Below are positions 52,458 through 58,420 of a DNA stretch of 58,420 nt, piece by piece. The position numbers were made by a program, and so were the translations under genes. The notes beneath the pieces were generated by a model. That model worked only from the letters and a program-made list of their open reading frames with translations, was not told the origin of the DNA and ran no database searches. Location: assembly GCF_042679605.1 (NCBI RefSeq), contig NZ_JBHTMU010000027.1:1-58420 (forward strand), in the 5' to 3' direction. Every line of letters begins with the position of its first letter. Positions within the stretch are counted from its first letter, which is position 1. The stretch comes from Litorisediminicola beolgyonensis. GTDB taxonomy: Bacteria; Pseudomonadota; Alphaproteobacteria; Rhodobacterales; Rhodobacteraceae.

Positions 52458-52913
52458 ATGATCGCCCTCGACGATCTCGACCGCGCGCTGATCCGCGCGC
52501 TGGCGGAGGATGCGACCCTCTCCGCGGGCGCGCTTGGCCGCCGGTTCGGGCTCAGCCAGCCCGCCGCCTGGCGCCGGATCAAGCGGCTGCGCAAGGCGGG
52601 GGTCTTTCGCGGACAGCGGCTCGACCTCGACCAGCAGGCCTTGGGCTTCGGGGTGACGGTGTTTCTCGGCGTCAAGCTGGCCACCAAGGGGCGGCTGAGC
52701 CTCGCCGAGTTCGAGCGCGCGGTGCAGGCCATCCCCGAGGTGCAGACCGTCGAGCATGTGCTGGGCATGTATGATTACCGCCTGCGCGTCGTCGCTCGGG
52801 ATCTTTCGGATTTCGAGCGCGTGCTGCGCCGCCGGATCATGGTGCTGCCCGGTGTCGGCGGTCTCGATGCGAACGTGCTTCTGTCGGAAGAGCGGCGCCC
52901 CGGGCCGCTTTAA
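52458..52913 (+). CDS. Lrp/AsnC-family transcriptional regulator (second of pair)
   Basis: This 151-residue protein begins MIALDDLDRALIRALAEDAT, with helix-turn-helix LGRRFGLSQPAAWRRIKRLRKAGVFRG and a RAM domain (IPEVQTVEHVLGMYDYRLRVVARDLSDFERV). It differs clearly from the first copy, so the pair is not a recent duplication; the two could form mixed oligomers. A palindrome immediately upstream suggests autoregulation. Confidence 0.9.
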   Translation: MIALDDLDRALIRALAEDATLSAGALGRRFGLSQPAAWRRIKRLRKAGVFRGQRLDLDQQALGFGVTVFLGVKLATKGRLSLAEFERAVQAIPEVQTVEHVLGMYDYRLRVVARDLSDFERVLRRRIMVLPGVGGLDANVLLSEERRPGPL

Positions 52914-52920
52914 TGGGCGC

Positions 52921-54018
52921 TCAGGCGCGCCTGAGCGCCGCCGCCTCGAAGCCCCGGAGCGCGGTGCGCGACATCTCGGACGCGGGCGCGCTGTGGGCGA
53001 CCTGCGGGAAGATCGCGAGGATCTCGTCCCGCGCATGGTCCGAGACCGCGTCCAGCGCCTGCGGGCCGGGAAAAAGCGTCTCGGCTGGCGCGCCCTCGGC
53101 AAAGACGATCTCGTGGCGGTCGCAGAGGATGTGGAAATAGGTGATCTGCGCGCAGGGGACCCGGCGGATGGTCGCGTCATTGACGAGATGCTTGGCGGCG
53201 ACCAGCACCTCGGGTTCGCCGAAGAGCAGCTCTGCCGTAGCGCCCGAGATCAGCATCCGGTGATTGGGCGACACGGTCAGGTCGCGCAGGTTGCCGAGCG
53301 CACCCGCCCGGATCCGGATCGGCGCCGAGGCACCGCGCCCGTCGAACGCCGCCCCGCCGATCCAGCGGATCGGTTGCGCCCTGTGATCGAGGGTCGTGAC
53401 CAGGTCGCCCTCGCGGAGCGTCTCGATCGCCCGCGGCCCGTCCGGTGTCTCGATCAGGGTGCCGCGCGCGAAACAGATCGCGACGAGATCGTTCAGCGCC
53501 GCGGAAAAGGCACCATCCGCGGCTTCGAGCCCGGTGATCGTGCCGTCCTGATCGTAATCGACATCGGTGAAGGTATCGATCTTCACCACGCCGTCCTGGT
53601 CGAGCCCGGCGAAGATGTCGAGCCCCGAGGCCAGCGTCAGCTGCCCCAGTTCGGGCGCATCGGCATCCTCGGAGACCAGGAGCTCGGCATCGAATTCCAG
53701 ATAGGTGTCGCCCATGGTCTTGCGCCCGACATCGAGGTCGATCCCGCCCTCGGGGCCGTCGTAGCTGTATTCGTACTTGGCGATGTCGTGGTAATAATCA
53801 TAGGCGTTGTCATAGACGATCATCCCGGTGATCACCGAGCTGTCGGTCAGGACGCCGTTCTCTTCCGCGCCCTCGACCAGGAAGACGATGATGTCGTCAT
53901 CCTCGAAAAGCTGGGTGCCGGAATGGATGAACATCGCGCCGCCGTCACGCGCGGGCGTGTTTGTGTTCGCATCGCCGGCGATGCTGAATCCGTTCAGGAT
54001 GAGCGTCGTGGACGCCAT
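52921..54018 (-). CDS. Hint-domain (hedgehog/intein-like) protein
   Basis: This protein of about 365 residues starts MASTTLILNGFSIAGDANTN. The first 190 residues are acidic and beta-rich with calcium-binding-like DxDxDG stretches (DVDYDQDGTI). The Hint domain begins at CFARGTLIETPDGPRAIETL with the nucleophilic Cys and continues to VSPNHRMLISG (block B His). The C-terminal His-Asn splice block is not seen, so self-cleavage rather than splicing would be expected. Such proteins are abundant in roseobacters and may be secreted. It is convergent with the second lrp gene, 7 bp apart. Confidence 0.82.
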   Translation of the reverse strand: MASTTLILNGFSIAGDANTNTPARDGGAMFIHSGTQLFEDDDIIVFLVEGAEENGVLTDSSVITGMIVYDNAYDYYHDIAKYEYSYDGPEGGIDLDVGRKTMGDTYLEFDAELLVSEDADAPELGQLTLASGLDIFAGLDQDGVVKIDTFTDVDYDQDGTITGLEAADGAFSAALNDLVAICFARGTLIETPDGPRAIETLREGDLVTTLDHRAQPIRWIGGAAFDGRGASAPIRIRAGALGNLRDLTVSPNHRMLISGATAELLFGEPEVLVAAKHLVNDATIRRVPCAQITYFHILCDRHEIVFAEGAPAETLFPGPQALDAVSDHARDEILAIFPQVAHSAPASEMSRTALRGFEAAALRRA

Positions 54019-54241
54019 AGCTTTCTGCTCGTCTGGCACGGGCCGTTCTCGGCCTCTGACGCCACTCTCTGCCTCAGTTCAGCCCAGTTTCCGTGCCGTT
54101 AACGGAAATGAAAGACCGCTTTTACCGCGGCTTAATCTCGCCTTAACCCTGCGACTTTCTGGCCACGCGCCTCGCACGGGCTTTGCCGCGCCCGGGCTTT
54201 CATTTATGCGTGCGGGGACAAGGCGTTTCAGGGAGGACCAG

Positions 54242-55366
54242 ATGGCGCTTCTAGACACAGTCGATCCCGACGGGCTCGAGGAGTTTTCCGTCGTCTTCAC
54301 CGACCGCTCGCTCAACCACATGAGCCAAGCCTTCCAGGAGGTGATGCGCGACATCTCCTCGATGCTGAAAGAGGTCTATGCCGCCGATGCGGTGGTGCTC
54401 GTGCCCGGCGGCGGCAGCTACGGGATGGAGGCGGTCGCCCGCCAGTTCGGCCAGGGCACCGACGTGCTCGTCGTCCGCAACGGCTGGTTCTCCTATCGCT
54501 GGTCGCAGATCTTCGAGGCCGGGGGCTTCGGCGGCGAGACGACGGTGATGAAGGCGCGCCAGACCGGCAACGCGGTGGACGCGCCCTTCGCGCCCGCGCC
54601 GATCGAAGAGCTCGAGGCGCGGATCCGCGAGACCCGGCCCGGTCTGGTCTTCGCCCCGCATGTCGAGACCTCCGCCGGGATCATCCTTCCGGACGACTAC
54701 GTGACCCGGCTCGCCGCGGCAGCGCATGAGGTCGGCGCGCTGATGGTGCTCGACTGCATCGCCTCGGGCTGCGCCTGGGTGGACATGGCCAAGACCGGCG
54801 TCGACGTCCTGATCTCGGCACCGCAGAAGGGCTGGTCGGCCACGCCGTCGGCGGGACTGGTGATGCTCTCGGCGCGCGCGGTCGCACGGATGGAGGAGAC
54901 CGCGTCGAACAGCTTCGCCGTCGATCTGAAGAAATGGCACCAGATCATGACCGCCTACGAGACCGGCGGCCACGCCTATCACGCGACGATGCCCACCGAC
55001 GGGCTCCGCGCCTTCCGCGACACCATGGCCGAGACCCGCGACTACGGGTTCGAGCGCCTGCGTGCCGCGCAATGGGAGCTGGGCGACCGGGTGCGCGCCT
55101 ATCTCGCCGAGAAGGGCGTGAAGAGCGTCGCGGCGCCGGGCTTCGGCGCGCCGGGCGTGGTGGTGAGCTACACCTCCGATCCCGAGATCCAGTCCGGCCG
55201 GGCCTTCGTGAAACACGGCATGCAGATCGCCGCCGGGGTGCCGCTTGCCTGCGACGAGCCACAGGGCTTCTCGACCTTCCGCCTCGGGCTCTTCGGGCTC
55301 GACAAGCTCTACGACGTCGACGGCACGGTGGCGCGCCTCTCCAAGGTTCTGGACGCGGTCCTGTAA
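54242..55366 (+). CDS. Class V PLP-dependent aminotransferase
   Basis: This 374-residue protein begins MALLDTVDPDGLEEFSVVFT. It has the alanine-glyoxylate/serine-pyruvate aminotransferase fold: VLVPGGGSYGMEAVARQF, VFAPHVETSAGIILPDDY, LMVLDCIASGCAWVDMAK and the PLP-lysine motif ISAPQKGWSATPSAGLV. The substrate may be serine, alanine or a glyoxylate partner; it cannot be fixed from sequence. GGGAGG lies 8 bases before ATG 54242. A composite repeat follows the stop. Confidence 0.85.
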   Translation: MALLDTVDPDGLEEFSVVFTDRSLNHMSQAFQEVMRDISSMLKEVYAADAVVLVPGGGSYGMEAVARQFGQGTDVLVVRNGWFSYRWSQIFEAGGFGGETTVMKARQTGNAVDAPFAPAPIEELEARIRETRPGLVFAPHVETSAGIILPDDYVTRLAAAAHEVGALMVLDCIASGCAWVDMAKTGVDVLISAPQKGWSATPSAGLVMLSARAVARMEETASNSFAVDLKKWHQIMTAYETGGHAYHATMPTDGLRAFRDTMAETRDYGFERLRAAQWELGDRVRAYLAEKGVKSVAAPGFGAPGVVVSYTSDPEIQSGRAFVKHGMQIAAGVPLACDEPQGFSTFRLGLFGLDKLYDVDGTVARLSKVLDAVL

Positions 55367-55377
55367 GAAAAAGGGGA

Positions 55378-55444
55378 GGGGGCGCTGCCCCCTCTTGGCC
55401 TGACGGCCAATTCACCCCCGGCGGTATTTGGGAAAAAGAGAAGC
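55378..55444 (+). repeat. Composite dispersed repeat, long copy 2 (includes motif copy 6)
   Basis: This repeat has GGGGGC/GCCCCC (55378-55392), TTGGCC/GGCCAA (55395-55410, loop TGAC instead of TTC), then TTCACCCCCGG and the tail with TATTTGGGAAAAAGAGAAG (55422-55444). Stems are identical to copy 1 while one loop differs, which indicates selection on the structure. Confidence 0.85.
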
Positions 55445-55467
55445 AGGAAGAGCGCTGCGCCCCTGAG

Positions 55468-55491
55468 GCTTCTTCTTTTTCCAAATACGCA
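55468..55491 (-). repeat. Dispersed intergenic motif, copy 7 (minus strand)
   Basis: The exact core TATTTGGAAAAAGAAGAAG reads on the minus strand here, 23 bp from the tail of composite copy 2 and facing it. It lies about 95 bp before ccmF. Confidence 0.75.
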
Positions 55492-55585
55492 CTGCGACGC
55501 CGGGGCCGGGCGCTGCCTTTCGGGTGGCGCGAATGTGACGGGGCCGGGGATTGGAGCGCGGTCTCCGAGAGGTTAGGAGTGAAAC

Positions 55586-57547
55586 ATGATCACTGAGCTT
55601 GGACATTTCGCCCTCATCCTCGCCTTTCTCGTGGCGCTGGTGCAGATGACCGTGCCGCTTGTCGGCGCGCAGAAGCGCTGGCCGGGATGGATGGCGGTGG
55701 CGGAACCCGCGGCGACCGCGCAGTTCCTCCTGGTGGCGATCAGCTTCGCGGCGCTGGTCCATGCCTTCGTGGTCTCGGATTTCTCGCTTCGGCTGGTCGT
55801 GTTGAACTCGCATTCGGCGAAGCCGCTTCTCTACAAGATCTCCGGCACCTGGGGGAACCACGAGGGCTCGATGCTGCTCTGGGTGCTGATCCTGGCGCTT
55901 TTCGGCGCCATGGCGGCCTGGTTCGGCGGCAATCTCCCGCCCTCGCTCCGCGCCCGAGTGCTGGCGGTGCAGGCGAGCGTCGCGGTGGCTTTCTACGCCT
56001 TCATCCTCTGGACCTCGAACCCGTTCATCCGGCTCGCGACCCCGCCTTTCGATGGGCAGGATCTGAACCCGCTGCTCCAAGACCCAGGTCTCGCCTTCCA
56101 TCCGCCGTTTCTCTATCTCGGCTATGTCGGGCTCTCGATCTGCTTCTCCTTCGCGGTCGCCGCGTTGATCGAGGGCCGGGTCGACGCTGCCTGGGGTCGC
56201 TGGGTTCGGCCCTGGACGCTGGCCTCCTGGGCCTTCCTGACCATCGGCATCGGACTCGGGTCCTGGTGGGCCTATTACGAGCTTGGCTGGGGCGGGTTCT
56301 GGTTCTGGGACCCGGTCGAGAACGCCTCCTTCATGCCCTGGCTCTTCGCCGCCGCGCTCCTCCATTCGGCCATCGTCGTCGAGAAGCGCGAGGCGCTGAA
56401 GAGCTGGACGATCCTTCTTGCGATCCTGGCCTTCGGCTTCTCGCTCATCGGCACCTTCATCGTGCGCTCGGGCGTGCTGACGAGCGTGCATGCCTTTGCC
56501 AACGATCCCGAGCGGGGCGTCTTCATCCTGGGCATCCTCGTGCTCTTCACCGGCGGCGCGCTGACGCTCTACGCCGCCCGGGCCAACGCCATGCAGGCCA
56601 AGGGGGTCTTCGGGCTCGTCAGCCGCGAGAGCGCACTTGTCCTGAACAACATCCTTCTGGCGGTCTCGTCGCTCGTGGTTTTCGTCGGCACGATCTGGCC
56701 TTTGGTTGCGGAGATGGTGCTGGGGCGGAAGCTCTCGGTCGGGCCGCCCTTCTTCAACATGGCCTTCACGCCCTTCATGCTGGTCCTCGGCCTCATCCTT
56801 CCCCTGGGCGCGATGCTGGCATGGAAGCGCGGGCGGATCGGGCGCACGGCGCGCACGCTCGTTCCGGCCTTCGTCCTGGCGCTCGCGCTTGCCGCACTTG
56901 TCTGGGCGATGCAAACCGGACGTTCGGCGATGGGGCCGGTCGGCGTGTTCCTCGGGGCCTGGCTGGTCGCGGGCGCGGCCACCGATCTCTGGACCCGCAC
57001 GGGCCGTTCGGGCGCGTCCCGCCTCCTGCGCCTGCCGCGGGCCGATTGGGGCAAGGCGGTCGCCCATGCCGGGCTCGGCATCACCATGCTGGGCGTCGCC
57101 GGGCTGACCGCTTGGCAGGAGGAGGACATCCGGGTCGCCCAGATCGGCGAGCGGTTCGAGGTCGGCGGGTTCGAGCTGGAGCTTCTCGATGTCTCCCGGG
57201 TCGAGGGGCCGAACTACTTCTCGACCATGGGCGAGGTGGCGCTCCGGCAGGGCGGCGACGAGATCGCCCGGCTCTACCCCGAAAAGCGCAACTACCCGGT
57301 CGCGCGCATGCCCACCACCGAGGCCGCCATCGATTACCGCGTGATGCGCGACGTCTATGTCGTGATCGGCGATGCGCAGGATGGCGGCGGGTGGGTCGTG
57401 CGGACCTATATCAAGCCGCTGGCCAACTGGATCTGGGCGGGCTGCCTTCTGATGGCGCTCGGCGGCGGGCTCAGCCTGTCCGACCGCCGGTTCCGGGTCG
57501 CGGCCGGAGCGAAGAAGACCAGCGCGCGCTCGGTGCCCGCCGAATGA
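55586..57547 (+). CDS. ccmF: Cytochrome c-type biogenesis protein CcmF (heme lyase)
   Basis: This 653-residue protein has about 14-15 membrane helices. It carries the WWD-type motif region WGGFWFWDPVENASFMPWLF and the conserved WGNHEGSMLLWVL segment. CcmF with CcmH attaches heme from CcmE to apocytochrome c at the periplasmic face. The start is ATG 55586 (MITELGHFALILAFLVAL). Its stop overlaps the ccmH start by 4 bases. ccmE and ccmG are not in view. Confidence 0.96.
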   Translation: MITELGHFALILAFLVALVQMTVPLVGAQKRWPGWMAVAEPAATAQFLLVAISFAALVHAFVVSDFSLRLVVLNSHSAKPLLYKISGTWGNHEGSMLLWVLILALFGAMAAWFGGNLPPSLRARVLAVQASVAVAFYAFILWTSNPFIRLATPPFDGQDLNPLLQDPGLAFHPPFLYLGYVGLSICFSFAVAALIEGRVDAAWGRWVRPWTLASWAFLTIGIGLGSWWAYYELGWGGFWFWDPVENASFMPWLFAAALLHSAIVVEKREALKSWTILLAILAFGFSLIGTFIVRSGVLTSVHAFANDPERGVFILGILVLFTGGALTLYAARANAMQAKGVFGLVSRESALVLNNILLAVSSLVVFVGTIWPLVAEMVLGRKLSVGPPFFNMAFTPFMLVLGLILPLGAMLAWKRGRIGRTARTLVPAFVLALALAALVWAMQTGRSAMGPVGVFLGAWLVAGAATDLWTRTGRSGASRLLRLPRADWGKAVAHAGLGITMLGVAGLTAWQEEDIRVAQIGERFEVGGFELELLDVSRVEGPNYFSTMGEVALRQGGDEIARLYPEKRNYPVARMPTTEAAIDYRVMRDVYVVIGDAQDGGGWVVRTYIKPLANWIWAGCLLMALGGGLSLSDRRFRVAAGAKKTSARSVPAE

Positions 57548-58026
57548 AGCGCGTCGTCCTGATCTGTCTGCTTCTGGCCTGCGCGCCGGTCCTGTCGATC
57601 GTGACGGCCACCGAGGCCCATGCCGTGCTGCCCGACGAGGTGCTCGACGACCCGGCGCTCGAGGCACGGGCGCGCGAGCTCTCGAAGGGGCTGCGCTGCC
57701 TGGTCTGCCAGAACGAGTCGATCGACGAATCGAACGCCTCGCTGGCGCGCGACCTCCGGATCCTGGTCCGCGAGCGGCTCGTGGCGGGCGATAGCGATGC
57801 CGAGGTGATCGACTTCGTGGTGGAGCGCTATGGCGAGTTCGTCCTCCTGAAGCCCCAGACCGGCGGCTGGAACTGGCTCCTCTGGGCCGCGGGCCCGTTG
57901 ATGCTTCTCCTCGCGCTGGGGCTCGGGGCGGGCTATCTGCGCGGGCGCGCCACGGCCACGCCCGAAACCGAGGCGGGGCTGTCCGACGAGGAACGCGCGC
58001 GGCTCGACGCTCTTCTGAAGGAGTGA
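57544..58026 (+). CDS. ccmH: Cytochrome c-type biogenesis protein CcmH
   Basis: This 160-residue protein has signal peptide MKRVVLICLLLACAPVLSIV, the redox LRCLVCQNESI motif (CxxC-like pair near residue 51) and a C-terminal membrane helix LLWAAGPLMLLLALGLGAGY. It reduces apocytochrome c before heme attachment. It corresponds to the short CcmL/CcmH form without the TPR half, which is often a separate ccmI gene. Confidence 0.94.
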   Translation: MKRVVLICLLLACAPVLSIVTATEAHAVLPDEVLDDPALEARARELSKGLRCLVCQNESIDESNASLARDLRILVRERLVAGDSDAEVIDFVVERYGEFVLLKPQTGGWNWLLWAAGPLMLLLALGLGAGYLRGRATATPETEAGLSDEERARLDALLKE

Positions 58027-58197
58027 CAGGGCGGCGCGCGCGTGCTAGCCCTCGGGCAGGGTCGCGAGGAGACCCAGGCTCCGCCATTCGCTGAACCCTC
58101 GCATCTGAGAACCGGACATCCCCCCACGGACTGTCGCGGGACAAGGGCGGACCTCCCGGCCCGCGCTCGGGTCCCGGCAGTCGATGCGGAGGCGTCC

Positions 58198-58420
58198 ATG
58201 ACCCGTCAGCCGGTCTCGCTCACCATTCCCGATCTCTCCCGCTTCGCGCGCAGCCTGCGCGGTGGCCTGGCCCAGCCGCCCGGCCAGCAGGAGACGCTCA
58301 ATCTACTCGCCCGCGCCGCGGGCTTTCGCAATTTCCAGCATCTGAGCGCGCGCCAGCGGGGGGCGCCGCCGCCCGCCGATGCCGAGGCGGTGGCCCGGGC
58401 GCTGCGCGCCTTCGACGGAG
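58198..58420 (+). CDS. DUF2087-like protein, N-terminal fragment (runs off window)
   Basis: The frame from ATG 58198 gives MTRQPVSLTIPDLSRFARSL and continues with LNLLARAAGFRNFQHLSARQ to the window end. This resembles the N-terminus of Rhodobacteraceae DUF2087 proteins as I remember them. GCGGAGG lies 5 bases upstream. Only about 74 codons are visible, so the call is tentative. Confidence 0.55.
   Translation, partial: MTRQPVSLTIPDLSRFARSLRGGLAQPPGQQETLNLLARAAGFRNFQHLSARQRGAPPPADAEAVARALRAFDG

Noticed and set aside
55412..58144. A 910-codon frame antisense to ccmF and ccmH
   Set aside because: It covers two recognised genes and an intergenic repeat, is dominated by Arg/Pro/Glu and has no domain; it is a GC-driven shadow.

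Overview
This 58.4-kb window is a chromosomal segment of a GC-rich alphaproteobacterium. The evidence points to Rhodobacterales (roseobacter/Rhodobacter group): codons end strongly in G/C, an L-malyl-CoA lyase of the ethylmalonyl-CoA pathway type is present, and DgcN/DgcA, Mur-SitABCD, a Hint-domain protein and a class II EPSP synthase are typical of that order. I do not name a genus. No phage, transposase, tRNA, rRNA or CRISPR array was seen. A 98-base run of N at 23875-23972 marks an assembly gap beside a 7-bp tandem repeat.

Left part (1-20.8 kb): the ribosomal protein supercluster, cut and rearranged. The str operon (rpsL-rpsG-fusA-tuf) reads leftwards and leaves the window in tuf. About 5 kb away, the lower S10/spc genes (rpmC-rpsQ-rplN-rplX-rplE-rpsN-rpsH-rplF-rplR-rpsE-rpmD) read rightwards from their own promoter. 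They are followed by rplO-secY-adk and by rpsM-rpsK-rpoA-rplQ. Non-ribosomal genes sit between the blocks: a Popeye-like cyclic-nucleotide-binding membrane protein, a GFA-family protein and a lipoprotein. The 5-kb spacer holds a glycosyltransferase-like gene, an EamA transporter, parE, a low-GC orphan gene and a small lipoprotein. parE carries a sharply bounded 186-bp island of foreign codon use over the TOPRIM active site, and the low-GC orphan follows it 7 bp downstream. I consider this pair the most unusual feature of the window.

Middle (20.8-45.3 kb): a Do-type protease and rarA; the gap; mcl1; a D-glutamate/D-amino-acid catabolic set (dgcN, dgcA, a YetF-domain gene, a D-amino-acid transaminase); nuclease and N-formylglutamate amidohydrolase genes; pyk; rpmI-rplT; a FUSC transporter; a frameshifted calcium-binding repeat protein; pheS; trmB; aroA-cmk; a DUF4168 protein; rpsA; ihfB-lapA.

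Right part (45.4-58.4 kb): a Fur-family regulator (Mur) divergent from sitABCD, with two tandem 20-bp operator-like repeats between them; an EamA transporter; two tiny membrane-peptide ORFs; ilvC; two Lrp/AsnC regulators with a perfect AT-rich palindrome between them; a Hint-domain protein; a class V aminotransferase; ccmF-ccmH; and the start of a DUF2087-like gene.

A short intergenic element (core TATTTGGAAAAAGAAGAAG or a close variant) recurs seven times from 20.8 kb onwards. In two places it forms the tail of a longer double-hairpin repeat. Three ribosomal-protein promoters share a TATACG -10 box at exact 17-bp spacing. Gene starts were chosen by Shine-Dalgarno position, family length and alignment of N-termini as I remember them; no database search was possible.
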